DNA of 64,000 bases from Dickeya zeae NCPPB 2538 (GCF_000406165.1 NZ_CM001977.1:184265-248264), one strand, 5' to 3'. Shown: positions 34,758 to 44,295, counted from the stretch's first letter. Notes: generated from the sequence alone by a model not told the origin. Program-made: numbers and translations.

Positions 34758-37397
34758 CTAGCCGGTATTGCGCATCCCGGCTGCGACGCCCGCGATGGTG
34801 ACCATCAGCGCTTGTTCTACCTGTGGGTCCGTCATGTCTTGCTGGCGAGAACGGTGCAGCAATTCCGCCTGCAATACGTTGAGTGGGTCGGTATAGACGT
34901 TACGCAACGCGATGGATTCGGCAATCCACGGCAGGTCGGCCATCAGATGGTCGTCGTTGGAGATAGTCAGTACCGCCTGGATGTCTTTTTCCAACTGTTC
35001 ACGCAGCTGTTTGCCCAACGACCACAGTTTTTCGTCCACCAGCCGCTGGTCGTAGTATTCCGCCAGCCACAGATCGGCCTTGGCAAATACCATCTCCAGC
35101 ATGCCGATACGGGTGGAGAAGAATGGCCAGTCGCGGCACATGGTTTCCAACTGGCTCTGATGCCCTTTTTCGATCACATCTTGCAACGCCGCACCGGCAC
35201 CCAGCCAGGCGGGCAGCATCAAACGGTTCTGGGTCCAGGCGAAAATCCACGGAATAGCGCGCAGGCTTTCTACACCGCCGTTCGGCCGACGTTTGGCCGG
35301 GCGTGACCCCAGCGGCAGTTTGCCCAGTTCAAGTTCCGGCGTGGCGGCGCGGAAGTAGGGCACGAAGTCCGGATTTTCCCGCACGTAACCACGGTACATG
35401 TCGCAGGAGATACGCGACAGCTCATCCATGATGTGATGCCACTCTGGCTTCGGTTCCGGTGGCGGCAGCAGGTTGGCTTCCAGAATGGCGGAAGTATAAA
35501 GCGACAGACTGCTGATGGTGACTTCCGGCAGACCGAACTTGAAGCGGATCATCTCGCCTTGTTCGGTCACACGCAGGCCACCTTTCAGGCTGCCCGGCGG
35601 TTGGGAGAGCAGTGCGGCGTGAGCCGGTGCACCGCCACGGCCAATGGAGCCGCCGCGACCGTGGAACAAGGTCAGCGCGATACCGTATTTTTCGCAGGTT
35701 TTGATCAGTGCGTCCTGTGCGCGGTACTGCGCCCAGGAGGCCGCCATCACCCCGGCGTCTTTGGCTGAGTCGGAATAACCAATCATCACCATCTGTTTGC
35801 CCTGAATGAAGCCGCGATACCAGTCGATATTGAGCAACTGGATCATCACGCTGTCGGCGTTATTCAGGTCGTCCAGGGTTTCGAACAGCGGGGCGACCGG
35901 CAATGAGTACGGGCAACCGGCTTCTTTTAACAACAGATGTACCGCCAGCACGTCGGACGGGGTACGCGCCATTGAGATAACATACGCGGCAATGGAGTCG
36001 CGTGGGGTTTCGGCAATCACTCGGCAGGTTTCCAGCACTTCTTGCGTGTCAGCACTCGGTTCCCACTGCCGCGGCAGCAACGGACGCTTGGAGTTCAGCT
36101 CGCGGATCAGGAACGCCTGCTTGTCGGATTCAGACCAGCTTTCATAATCCCCCAGCCCCAGATAGCGGGTGATTTCCGCCAGCGCGTCGGTGTGACGGGT
36201 ACTTTCCTGACGCACGTCGATGCGCACCAGCGGCACACCAAAGCAGCGCACCCGGCGCAGCGTATCCAGCAATTGCCCATCGGCGATGATCCCCATGCCG
36301 CAGGCGTGCAGCGACTGGTAACAGGCGTAAAGCGGTTCCCATAGCTGGTCGTTGGTGACCAGCAGATCATTGGGCGGCACCCGTTGTTCGCCCTTCAGGC
36401 GCGCGTCCAGATAGTCCAGCGTGGTGGTTAACTGCGCACGCAAGTTTTTCATCAATTCGCGATAAGGTTCCTGCACCTCGTCGCCGCCAGCCAGTTGTTG
36501 CAGTTTGGGCGTGCACGTCGTCATCGACAGTTCAGATACCAGCACCTGCACATCCCGCAGGAACAGGTCGGCGGCTTTCCAGCGGCTTAACAGCAGCACA
36601 CGACGGGTGATTTCAGAGGTCACGTTCGGGTTGCCATCGCGGTCGCCACCCATCCAGGACGTAAAGCGCACCGGCACCGAATCTACCGGCAGGCGGTAGC
36701 CCAGCTCCTTGTCCATCTGTTCGTCGAGTTCACGCAGGAACGCAGGCACCCCTTCCCACAGGCTGTTTTCCACCACCGCAAAGCCCCACTTGGCCTCGTC
36801 TACCGGCGTCGGGCGGATTTTACGGATTTCATCGGTATGCCAGTACTGGGCAATCAGCTGGCGCAGACGGCGCATGATCTGATGGCGTTCGTAGTCGGCC
36901 AGGTCGTTATGATCGAGCTGCTTGAGACAGGTATTGACCTCTACCAGCTTGTGGATCAGCGTGCGGCGGGTAATTTCCGTTGGGTGTGCGGTCAGAACCA
37001 GCTCGATAGAGAGCGATTCCACCGCATTGCGGATGTCTTTGTCGCTCAGGTTGTCGCGGCTTTTCAGGTTGCGAAACACCGTCGCCAGTGCTTCCGGGTT
37101 ACTGGCCGCTTCGCCGTGCGGAGAAATACTGTGGTACTGCTCGGCGGTGTTGGTCAGGTTAAGGAACTGGCTGAACGCACGGGCGACCGGCAACAGTTCC
37201 TCGTTGGACAGGTTTTGCAGCGTGGTTAACAGCTCCTGACGGTGTGTTTCACTCCCCGCCCGCGACGCTTTGGATAGCTTGCGGATGGTTTCAACCCGCT
37301 CAAGGATATTGGCACCCAGCGCATCCTTGATGGTATCGCCGAGCAATTTACCCAGCATGCTGACATTGCTCCGCATGGCGGAATATTGTTCATTCAT
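34758..37397 (-). CDS. ppc: Phosphoenolpyruvate carboxylase
   Basis: Carboxylates PEP to oxaloacetate, refilling the TCA cycle. It has 879 residues (E. coli 883). Catalytic motifs are LTAHPTEITRRT (about 135-146), GYSDSAKDAGVMAASWAQY, FHGRGGSIGRGGAPAHAA and QPPGSLKGGLRVTEQGEMI. It ends in the invariant MRNTG. The start at 37397 (MNEQYSAM) matches the family. It lies downstream of, and in the same direction as, argE, but 390 bases with its own promoter separate them. Confidence 0.98.
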   Translation of the reverse strand: MNEQYSAMRSNVSMLGKLLGDTIKDALGANILERVETIRKLSKASRAGSETHRQELLTTLQNLSNEELLPVARAFSQFLNLTNTAEQYHSISPHGEAASNPEALATVFRNLKSRDNLSDKDIRNAVESLSIELVLTAHPTEITRRTLIHKLVEVNTCLKQLDHNDLADYERHQIMRRLRQLIAQYWHTDEIRKIRPTPVDEAKWGFAVVENSLWEGVPAFLRELDEQMDKELGYRLPVDSVPVRFTSWMGGDRDGNPNVTSEITRRVLLLSRWKAADLFLRDVQVLVSELSMTTCTPKLQQLAGGDEVQEPYRELMKNLRAQLTTTLDYLDARLKGEQRVPPNDLLVTNDQLWEPLYACYQSLHACGMGIIADGQLLDTLRRVRCFGVPLVRIDVRQESTRHTDALAEITRYLGLGDYESWSESDKQAFLIRELNSKRPLLPRQWEPSADTQEVLETCRVIAETPRDSIAAYVISMARTPSDVLAVHLLLKEAGCPYSLPVAPLFETLDDLNNADSVMIQLLNIDWYRGFIQGKQMVMIGYSDSAKDAGVMAASWAQYRAQDALIKTCEKYGIALTLFHGRGGSIGRGGAPAHAALLSQPPGSLKGGLRVTEQGEMIRFKFGLPEVTISSLSLYTSAILEANLLPPPEPKPEWHHIMDELSRISCDMYRGYVRENPDFVPYFRAATPELELGKLPLGSRPAKRRPNGGVESLRAIPWIFAWTQNRLMLPAWLGAGAALQDVIEKGHQSQLETMCRDWPFFSTRIGMLEMVFAKADLWLAEYYDQRLVDEKLWSLGKQLREQLEKDIQAVLTISNDDHLMADLPWIAESIALRNVYTDPLNVLQAELLHRSRQQDMTDPQVEQALMVTIAGVAAGMRNTG

Positions 37398-37436
37398 AGT
37401 TACCCTGACCCACCTCATGATTTTGTAAATTTATTA

Positions 37437-37453
37437 CACACAATGATTGTGTG
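37437..37453. promoter_or_regulatory. Perfect palindrome in the ppc leader
   Basis: CACACAAT-G-ATTGTGTG, a perfect 17-base palindrome, lies between the predicted ppc -10 and the start codon. It could be an operator or a small leader stem. Confidence 0.45.
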
Positions 37454-37465
37454 GTTACTGTCTTT

Positions 37466-37495
37466 TATCTAGCCATGTTCGCGATTGTTCGTCAA
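37466..37495 (-). promoter_or_regulatory. Predicted ppc promoter
   Basis: On the minus strand, TTGACG (37490-37495) and TAGATA (37466-37471) are separated by 18 bases. Confidence 0.5.
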
Positions 37496-37520
37496 TGAAC
37501 GTCTTTTAATCACTACAGTT

Positions 37521-37593
37521 GTACCCGTTTAACCGGTACAAAGGCAATTTGTGAAATTTAATTACAAAAGCTTGCTGATAAGTGACACTTATC
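37521..37593. promoter_or_regulatory. Two further palindromes upstream of ppc
   Basis: GTACCCGTT-T-AACCGGTAC (37521-37539) is a near-perfect 19-base palindrome, and GATAAGTG-A-CACTTATC (37577-37593) is a perfect 17-base palindrome. Both lie upstream of the predicted ppc -35, a location suited to activator or repressor binding. I do not recognise the cognate regulator. Confidence 0.4.
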
Positions 37594-37723
37594 TTATGGC
37601 GCTGGAGAAAGCAAGCAGGCGGCGAGTCATTGGACGATAAAACGGCAATAACAAGGCAGAAACGACGAGGGACTGCGGTGCTGAGACTAACGGTTTGGCT
37701 GTCTGTCCGTTGCTGTCAGGAGA

Positions 37724-37748
37724 TTGCCCGGCACTCAAGGCCGGGCAA
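37724..37748 (-). terminator. Hairpin after argE
   Basis: TTGCCCGGC and GCCGGGCAA pair perfectly with a 7-base loop, 40 bases past the argE stop. There is no T-run. The stretch from here to the ppc palindromes (37594-37723) shows no gene. Confidence 0.5.
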
Positions 37749-37787
37749 GTGATGAAAATACGCAGTACGTGAAATCGGCTGGCGAAA

Positions 37788-38933
37788 TCAGTGCTGGCAG
37801 AAGTGGTGCACTAACTGGGTAATCAGGGTGCGAGTGGGTTTGATGAACGACATATCGATAAATTCATCTGGCTGATGTGCCTGATTGATAGAGCCGGGGC
37901 CAAGCACCAGCGTCGGGCACAGCTCCTGAATGAATGGCGCTTCGGTACAGTAATTCACCACATCGGTCGGTTGCCCCACCAGTTTTTCCACCACCTGTGC
38001 CAGTTGATGGTCCGCCGGGCATTCATAGCCGGGAATCGGCGGGTGCAGTTCGCTGATGGTCAGTCGGCCCGGCCAGCGCTCACTGACCGGTGCCAGGGCT
38101 TCGCTCAACAAGCCGTTGAGATCGCTGAGCGTCATACCCGGTAACGGGCGGATATCCATGTGCAGATCACAGCAGGCGCAAATACGGTTAGCGGCGTCGC
38201 CGCCATGAATATGGCCGAAATTCATGGTCGGGTAAGGAATGTGGAATGCCGGGTTGTGATAGCGATCTTTGAGCGTGTTGCGCAGCCCCATCAGTTCAGA
38301 GATAGCCTCGTGCATCAGTTCGATGGCATTGACGCCACGTGACGGGTCGCTGGAATGACCGGACTGGCCTTGAATGCGAACGACATTCGACATGTGGCCT
38401 TTGTGGGCGCGTACCGGTTGCAGCGAGGTCGGTTCGCCGATAATCGCGCAATCCGGGCGGATACCGGTCGACTCGGAGAAGTATTTGGCACCCGCCATCG
38501 TCGTTTCTTCATCTGCGGTGGCCAGAATGTACAGCGGCTTGGTCAGCTTACTGGCATCCACATCGCGCAGCGCATCAAGAATAAAAGCGAAAAAGCCTTT
38601 CATGTCGGCGGTGCCGAGCCCGTAGAGCTTATTGTCGTGCTCAGTGAGGGTAAAAGGGTCGCGCGTCCAGCGTCCGTCGTCGAACGGCACCGTGTCGGTG
38701 TGACCGGCCAGCAGCAGCCCGCCGTTACCTTCACCCAGACGGGCCAACAAATTGAATTTATTAAACGTACCGGGAACCGGCTGCACATCGACATGAAAAC
38801 CCAGATCGCTAAACCATCCCGCCAACAGATTGATTAAGGTCTCATTGCTTTGATCCAGTGCGCGCTCGGTGGCGCTGATGGACGGAGTGGCGATCAATGC
38901 CCGGTAGAGCTCCATAAAAGGGGGTAAATTCAT
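37788..38933 (-). CDS. argE: Acetylornithine deacetylase
   Basis: Removes acetate from N-acetylornithine in linear arginine synthesis. An M20 metallopeptidase of 381 residues (E. coli 383). Metal-binding motifs are AGHTDTVPFD and GTADMKG, ADEETTMAG contains the catalytic Glu, and HKGHMSNVVRIQGQSGHSSDP begins the dimerisation domain. The start at 38933 (MNLPPF) fits the family; an upstream in-frame ATG at 38978 falls inside a predicted ARG box. It is divergent from argC. Confidence 0.96.
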   Translation of the reverse strand: MNLPPFMELYRALIATPSISATERALDQSNETLINLLAGWFSDLGFHVDVQPVPGTFNKFNLLARLGEGNGGLLLAGHTDTVPFDDGRWTRDPFTLTEHDNKLYGLGTADMKGFFAFILDALRDVDASKLTKPLYILATADEETTMAGAKYFSESTGIRPDCAIIGEPTSLQPVRAHKGHMSNVVRIQGQSGHSSDPSRGVNAIELMHEAISELMGLRNTLKDRYHNPAFHIPYPTMNFGHIHGGDAANRICACCDLHMDIRPLPGMTLSDLNGLLSEALAPVSERWPGRLTISELHPPIPGYECPADHQLAQVVEKLVGQPTDVVNYCTEAPFIQELCPTLVLGPGSINQAHQPDEFIDMSFIKPTRTLITQLVHHFCQH

Positions 38934-38961
38934 CTTCACTGTTGACAGCCTCTGGGTTAGG

Positions 38962-39004
38962 ATAGTATCAATATTCATGCATTTATTGTGAATAAAAATA
39001 CAAT
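38962..39004. promoter_or_regulatory. ARG boxes between argE and argC
   Basis: Two ArgR-type half-palindromic boxes lie at 38962-38979 (AGTAT-CAAT-ATTCA core, 8 of 10) and 38987-39004 (TGAAT-AAAA-ATACA core, 9 of 10), against TGAAT-N4-ATTCA. The spacing between boxes is seven bases rather than the usual three. They would let arginine-bound ArgR repress both argE and argCBH. Confidence 0.65.
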
Positions 39005-39153
39005 AATGCCAGGCAAAATGAAATCACAAGCTGTGCGGCGAGGCGAGATTGTCGCATAATCGTTTCTTCTGGCTGTTGTGGGTGAACGGCGTGGCCGCGC
39101 TGATGAGCCTGCTTACTGTTCCACCTATCTGGCAATAAAGGTATACCGAACTC

Positions 39154-40158
39154 ATGCTGAACACGTTGATCGTTGGTGCAAGTGGCTATACTGGCGCTGA
39201 ACTGGCCTTGTACCTGAACCGTCACCCACAGATGAACATAACCGCTTTAGCGGTCTCTGCGCAAAGCGTTGATGCGGGAAAACGCATTTCTGACCTGCAC
39301 CCTCAGCTTAAAGGCATTATCGACTTACCGGTGCAGCCACTGACCGATGTGGCCGAGGCCGCCAAAGGCGTCGATGTCGTGTTTCTGGCCACTGACCACA
39401 AGGTGAGCCACGATCTTGCACCGCAATTCCTGAACGCCGGTTGTACCGTGTTCGACCTGTCTGGCGCATTTCGCGTGCAGGATCCTGAATTTTATACCCG
39501 TTACTACGGCTTCGAGCACCAGCACACCGACTGGCTGGCGCAGGCGGTGTATGGCCTGGCGGAATGGCAGGCCGAGTCTATCAAGCAAGCGCGGCTTATC
39601 GCTGTGCCGGGGTGTTACCCCACCGCGTCTCAACTGGCACTGAAACCGCTGGTGGAAGGCGGTTTGCTGAACCCGAACCAGTGGCCGGTGATTGATGCCA
39701 CCAGCGGCGTTAGCGGTGCGGGTCGTAAGGCGAGCATGACCAACAGTTTCTGTGAAGTCAGCCTGCAGCCGTACGGCATCTTCAATCATCGCCATCACCC
39801 GGAAATCGCCACCCATCTCGGCATTCCGGTGATTTTCACCCCGCATCTGGGCAATTTCCCGCGTGGTATTCTGGCGACGATTACCTGTCGTTTGCAGCCG
39901 GGCGTCACCGCACAGGACGTGGCGGAAGCCTACCACAACGCTTATCACGACAAACCGCTGGTGCGGTTGTATGAAAAAGGCGTACCGGCACTGAAATCGG
40001 TAGTCGGACTGCCGTTCTGCGATATCGGCTTCGTGGTACAAGACGAGCACCTGATCGTGGTCGCTACCGAAGATAACCTGCTCAAAGGTGCGGCGGCGCA
40101 GGCGGTGCAGTGCATGAACATTCGCTTCGGTTTCCCTGAAACCCAATCCTTACTCTGA
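39154..40158 (+). CDS. argC: N-acetyl-gamma-glutamyl-phosphate reductase
   Basis: Reduces N-acetylglutamyl phosphate to the semialdehyde with NADPH. It has 334 residues, the E. coli length. The NADP motif VGASGYTGAELALYL is at the N-terminus, the catalytic cysteine is in IAVPGCYPTASQLAL, and HRHHPEIATHLG is the conserved His region. It is the first gene of argCBH, with 24 bases to argB. It is controlled by the ARG boxes upstream. Confidence 0.97.
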   Translation: MLNTLIVGASGYTGAELALYLNRHPQMNITALAVSAQSVDAGKRISDLHPQLKGIIDLPVQPLTDVAEAAKGVDVVFLATDHKVSHDLAPQFLNAGCTVFDLSGAFRVQDPEFYTRYYGFEHQHTDWLAQAVYGLAEWQAESIKQARLIAVPGCYPTASQLALKPLVEGGLLNPNQWPVIDATSGVSGAGRKASMTNSFCEVSLQPYGIFNHRHHPEIATHLGIPVIFTPHLGNFPRGILATITCRLQPGVTAQDVAEAYHNAYHDKPLVRLYEKGVPALKSVVGLPFCDIGFVVQDEHLIVVATEDNLLKGAAAQAVQCMNIRFGFPETQSLL

Positions 40159-40182
40159 TGACACCCTGAGGCGCAAAGACCG

Positions 40183-40956
40183 ATGAATCCGTTAATTATC
40201 AAATTAGGTGGCGTATTACTGGATAGCGAAGAGGCGCTGGAGCGCCTGTTCACCGCGCTGGTCGCTTACCGTCAACAGCATCAGCGCCCGCTGGTGATCG
40301 TTCATGGTGGCGGTTGTCTGGTCGATGACCTGATGAAGAAACTGTCGCTGCCGGTGGTCAAGAAAAACGGCCTGCGTGTGACGCCAGCCGATCAAATCGA
40401 CATTATTACCGGCGCGTTGGCCGGTTCTGCCAATAAAACCTTGCTGGCCTGGGCGATTCGTCACGGCATCAACGCGGTGGGCCTGAGTCTGGCAGATGGC
40501 GGCAGCACCGTGGTGACACAGTTGAATGATGAGCTGGGCCATGTGGGCAAAGCGGAAGCGGGTTCCCCGGCACTGCTCAACACCCTGCTGAGCGCCGGTT
40601 ATCTGCCGGTTATCAGCTCCATCGGTATTACCGTTGGCGGTGAACTGATGAACGTTAACGCTGATCAGGCTGCCACCGCGCTGGCACAGACGCTGGGCGC
40701 GGATTTGATCCTGCTGTCCGACGTGAGCGGCATTCTGGACGGTAAAGGTCAGCGCATTGCGGAAATGACCGCCGGTAAAGCGGAAGAGCTGATCGCTCAG
40801 GGCATTATTACCGACGGTATGATCGTTAAAGTGAATGCGGCACTGGACGCGGCGCGTGCGCTGGGGCGTCCGGTCGATATCGCCAGCTGGCGCCACGCCG
40901 AGCAGTTACCCATGCTGTTCAACGGCGTGTCTATCGGTACCCGCATTCTGGCGTAA
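40183..40956 (+). CDS. argB: Acetylglutamate kinase
   Basis: Phosphorylates N-acetylglutamate. It has 257 residues, like the non-feedback-inhibited E. coli enzyme. PLIIKLGGVLLDSEEAL and VIVHGGGCLVDDL bind ATP phosphates, NVNADQAATALAQTLGAD binds substrate, and LLSDVSGILDGKG is the conserved amino-acid-kinase motif. It lacks the N-terminal helix of arginine-inhibited types. A 116-base gap with a hairpin separates it from argH. Confidence 0.97.
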   Translation: MNPLIIKLGGVLLDSEEALERLFTALVAYRQQHQRPLVIVHGGGCLVDDLMKKLSLPVVKKNGLRVTPADQIDIITGALAGSANKTLLAWAIRHGINAVGLSLADGGSTVVTQLNDELGHVGKAEAGSPALLNTLLSAGYLPVISSIGITVGGELMNVNADQAATALAQTLGADLILLSDVSGILDGKGQRIAEMTAGKAEELIAQGIITDGMIVKVNAALDAARALGRPVDIASWRHAEQLPMLFNGVSIGTRILA

Positions 40957-40973
40957 TCCGTCAGCATGTCGTA

Positions 40974-41008
40974 CGTGTTCTTCCCGCGTTAGTCGCCGGA
41001 AGAACACG
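40974..41008 (+). promoter_or_regulatory. 11-bp hairpin between argB and argH
   Basis: CGTGTTCTTCC and GGAAGAACACG pair perfectly around a 13-base loop in the argB-argH spacer. It could stabilise the upstream mRNA or lower argH expression. Some relatives (Yersinia) have argG here. Confidence 0.5.
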
Positions 41009-41072
41009 GCAGTTCAATCACGGGCTGAACGGGAGTCGGCCCGCTTTTATCAGAGAGACCGGGAGTGTAGTT

Positions 41073-42446
41073 ATGGCTTTGTGGGGCGGACGGTTCACGC
41101 AGGCGGCAGATACGCGTTTTAAACAATTCAACGATTCACTGCGGTTTGATTACCGTCTGGCGGAGCAGGACATTATCGGGTCCATCGGCTGGTCTAAAGC
41201 CCTGGTGACGGTAAATGTACTGAGCGCTCAGGAACAGCAGCAACTGGAGCAGGCACTCAATGCGTTGCTAACCGAGGTGCAGGCAGACCCGGAAGCTATC
41301 CTGCAAAGCGATGCGGAAGACATTCACAGCTGGGTAGAGCAGAAACTGATCGAGAAAGTCGGCGCGCTGGGTAAGAAACTGCATACCGGGCGCAGCCGTA
41401 ATGACCAGGTGGCGACGGACCTGAAACTGTGGTGCAAGGCGCAGGTGAGCGAGCTGGCGCAGGCGATTCGTCATCTGCGAGCGGCGTTGGTTGCTACCGC
41501 CGAAGCGAATCAGGATGCGGTGATGCCGGGCTATACTCACCTGCAACGCGCACAGCCGGTGACCTTCGCTCACTGGTGTCTGGCTTACCATGAAATGCTC
41601 GCACGTGATGAGAGCCGTCTTGAAGATACGCTCAAGCGTCTGGACGTCAGCCCACTGGGCTGCGGCGCGCTGGCGGGTACTGCTTATCCTATCGACCGCG
41701 AGCAACTGGCTGGCTGGCTGGGCTTTGCCTCTGCTACCCGCAACAGTCTGGATACGGTCTCTGACCGTGATCACGTACTGGAACTGCTGTCCGATGCGTC
41801 TATCGGTATGGTGCATTTGTCGCGCTTTGCCGAAGATTTGATTTTCTTCAACAGCGGTGAAGCGGCGTTTGTCGAATTGTCTGACCGTGTGACTTCCGGC
41901 TCTTCCCTGATGCCGCAGAAGAAAAACCCGGATGCACTGGAGCTTATCCGCGGTAAATGCGGCCGTGTTCAGGGCGCGCTGGCCGGTATGCTAGTGACGC
42001 TGAAAGGACTGCCGCTGGCCTATAACAAAGATATGCAGGAAGACAAGGAAGGGCTGTTCGATGCGCTGGATACCTGGCACGACTGCCTGTTGATGGCGTC
42101 ACTGGTGCTGGAAGGCATTCAGGTGAAACGTCCTCGCTGTCAGGAAGCGGCACAGCAGGGTTACGCCAACGCGACCGAACTGGCCGATTATCTGGTCGCC
42201 AAAGGTGTGCCATTCCGTGAAGCGCACCATATCGTCGGTGAAGCGGTGGTGGAAGCGATTCGTCAAGGTAAAGCGCTGGAAGCGCTGTCACTGTCGGATC
42301 TTAAACAGTTCAGCGCAGTCATCGAAGACGATGTCTATCCGGCGCTGTCGTTGCAATCCTGTCTGGATAAGCGTGCCGCACAAGGCGGGGTGTCGCCGCA
42401 GCAAGTCGCACGTGCGATTGCCGACGCGAAGCAACGTCTGGCGTAA
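41073..42446 (+). CDS. argH: Argininosuccinate lyase
   Basis: Splits argininosuccinate to arginine and fumarate. It has 457 residues, as in E. coli. HTGRSRNDQVATD and TPMPGYTHLQRAQPV-like VMPGYTHLQRAQPVTF are conserved, and GSSLMPQKKNPDALELIRGK is the fumarase/aspartase superfamily signature with the catalytic serine loop. The ATG follows GGGAGTGTAGTT. It is the last gene of the argCBH group, and a strong terminator follows. Confidence 0.97.
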   Translation: MALWGGRFTQAADTRFKQFNDSLRFDYRLAEQDIIGSIGWSKALVTVNVLSAQEQQQLEQALNALLTEVQADPEAILQSDAEDIHSWVEQKLIEKVGALGKKLHTGRSRNDQVATDLKLWCKAQVSELAQAIRHLRAALVATAEANQDAVMPGYTHLQRAQPVTFAHWCLAYHEMLARDESRLEDTLKRLDVSPLGCGALAGTAYPIDREQLAGWLGFASATRNSLDTVSDRDHVLELLSDASIGMVHLSRFAEDLIFFNSGEAAFVELSDRVTSGSSLMPQKKNPDALELIRGKCGRVQGALAGMLVTLKGLPLAYNKDMQEDKEGLFDALDTWHDCLLMASLVLEGIQVKRPRCQEAAQQGYANATELADYLVAKGVPFREAHHIVGEAVVEAIRQGKALEALSLSDLKQFSAVIEDDVYPALSLQSCLDKRAAQGGVSPQQVARAIADAKQRLA

Positions 42447-42475
42447 TCCCGTTTATCGATAGTTATCGATATCAG

Positions 42476-42504
42476 AACCGGCCTGCGGGCCGGTTTTGTT
42501 TTTT
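42476..42504 (+). terminator. Intrinsic terminator after argH
   Basis: AACCGGCC and GGCCGGTT form a perfect 8-bp stem with a TGCG loop, followed by a T-rich tract (TTGTTTTTT). Confidence 0.92.
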
Positions 42505-42670
42505 CTATCTTCCTTCCCATGTTCTGCCTTCGATCTTCTGCTTTCTGATCTCAGCTCGCATTTTCTCGCCGTTCGAGTGTTTTTCCAGCCCATTTCGCAC
42601 ATAACCTCTGGACAGATATACAGCCTCACTTTACCTTGGCGGGCAGTGGTACTGATAACCTGGAGGCGGT

Positions 42671-44212
42671 GTGGATATCTCCTTGTTTTATGGCATCGGC
42701 GGTGGCGTTGTGGGGCTGTTGCTGGGCTGGCTGGCGGCCAGCTTGCTGCAACAGCAGCGTCAGGCGCGGCATGATACCGAGTTTCGGTTACAGCAGCAGG
42801 CGCTGGAGCAGACGCGCCAGCAACTGAGCGAAAACCAGCAAGCGCGGCAGCAAGACCAGCAGCGGTTGGATCAACAATCGCAGGAGTTACGTTCGCTACA
42901 CGCACAACTGGCGGCGGGTGAGGAAAAACTGCGGCAACTGGCAGAGCTACGGGAAGAGTGCGCCCAACTCAATCAGGAATTGCGTGCGTTGCGTGAGGCC
43001 AACGGTGCGCAGGAAGCCGAGCTGCGTGAAGTCACCATTCGTCTTGAAGAGACACGACTGGCGGCGGAAGAGAAGCAGCGGTTATTGATGAATAGCGAGC
43101 AGCGTTTATCCACCCAGTTTGAAAATCTCGCCAACCGTATCTTTGAGCAGACCGGGCATAAGGTGGACCAGCAAAATCAGCAGAGCATGGAGAAGCTGTT
43201 GACGCCATTACGCGAGCAGTTGGATGGTTTCCGTCGTCAGGTGCAAGAGAGCTTCGGGGCGGAATCCCGAGAACGACACACGCTGGCGCATGAAATCCGT
43301 AATCTGCAACAACTCAACGCCCAAATGGCGCAGGAAGCAATTAACCTCACCAATGCGTTAAAAGGTGACAACAAAACCCAGGGGAACTGGGGGGAAGTGG
43401 TGCTGAGCCGGGTGCTGGAAAGTTCCGGATTGCGTGAAGGACATGAATATGAGACTCAGGTCAGCGTCCAGACCGCGAGCAATAGCCGCCTGCAACCCGA
43501 TGTGATTGTGCGACTGCCGCATGGCAAAGATGTGATTATCGATGCCAAAATGTCGCTGGTGGCTTATGAGCGCTATTTCAACAGCGATAATGAAGCCGAA
43601 CGAGCGGCGGCACTGAATGAGCACCTGTTATCTATCCGTAATCATATGCGGTTGCTGGGCAGCAAGGATTACCAGCAACTGCCGGGATTGCGTTCTCTCG
43701 ACTATGTGTTGATGTTTATTCCCGTCGAACCGGCGTTTCTGGTGGCTATCGATCGTCAGCCGGATCTGATCACCGAGGCATTACGCCACAATATTATGCT
43801 GGTCAGCCCCACGACTTTACTGGTAGCGTTACGGACGATTAACAATCTCTGGCGTTATGAGCAGCAAAGCCGCAATGCGCAGTTAATCGCCGAACGCGCG
43901 TCACGGTTGTACGACAAACTGCGTTTGTTCGTTGATGATATGGCGTCGCTGGGGCAAGGGCTGGATAAAGCGCAGGCAGGTTACCGTCAGGCGATGAAGA
44001 AGCTGGCCTCCGGGCGCGGCAATCTGATAGGTCAAGCCGAAGGGTTTCGGGCGTTGGGGGTGGAGATCAAGCGGCCAGTCAATGTCCCCATGATGCAAGA
44101 TGAGCCTTTGACGCCGGATGCGTTGCTCGCATTGTCACAAAACGCGCATGATGATGAGACTGAACACAGTGTAGATGGCATGGATGATGTGCCGAATGGC
44201 ACAGCGGTATGA
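42671..44212 (+). CDS. rmuC: DNA recombination protein RmuC
   Basis: 513 residues. An N-terminal transmembrane helix (about 4-24, FYGIGGGVVGLLLGWLAASLL) is followed by a Gln/Arg/Glu-rich coiled coil (about 28-190) and a C-terminal nuclease-like domain (GNWGEVVLSRVLESSGL, VIIDAKMSLVAYERYF, with a PD-(D/E)xK-like DAK). It limits inversions at short repeats in E. coli; the mechanism is unclear. It starts with GTG four bases after GGAGG. It is somewhat longer than E. coli RmuC (475), mostly in the tail. In E. coli it follows udp directly. Confidence 0.94.
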   Translation: MDISLFYGIGGGVVGLLLGWLAASLLQQQRQARHDTEFRLQQQALEQTRQQLSENQQARQQDQQRLDQQSQELRSLHAQLAAGEEKLRQLAELREECAQLNQELRALREANGAQEAELREVTIRLEETRLAAEEKQRLLMNSEQRLSTQFENLANRIFEQTGHKVDQQNQQSMEKLLTPLREQLDGFRRQVQESFGAESRERHTLAHEIRNLQQLNAQMAQEAINLTNALKGDNKTQGNWGEVVLSRVLESSGLREGHEYETQVSVQTASNSRLQPDVIVRLPHGKDVIIDAKMSLVAYERYFNSDNEAERAAALNEHLLSIRNHMRLLGSKDYQQLPGLRSLDYVLMFIPVEPAFLVAIDRQPDLITEALRHNIMLVSPTTLLVALRTINNLWRYEQQSRNAQLIAERASRLYDKLRLFVDDMASLGQGLDKAQAGYRQAMKKLASGRGNLIGQAEGFRALGVEIKRPVNVPMMQDEPLTPDALLALSQNAHDDETEHSVDGMDDVPNGTAV

Positions 44213-44295
44213 TGTTGATCAGGTTCAGCGCACAGGGTGGAAAGAAGGGCGGTCGCTTTTGAGCGGGGTCTGGTACACTCTCTATCCATTAATGC

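Noticed and set aside
39325..40146. 273-codon minus-strand frame within argC
   Set aside because: Antisense shadow of argC with composition typical of a reverse-frame artefact.
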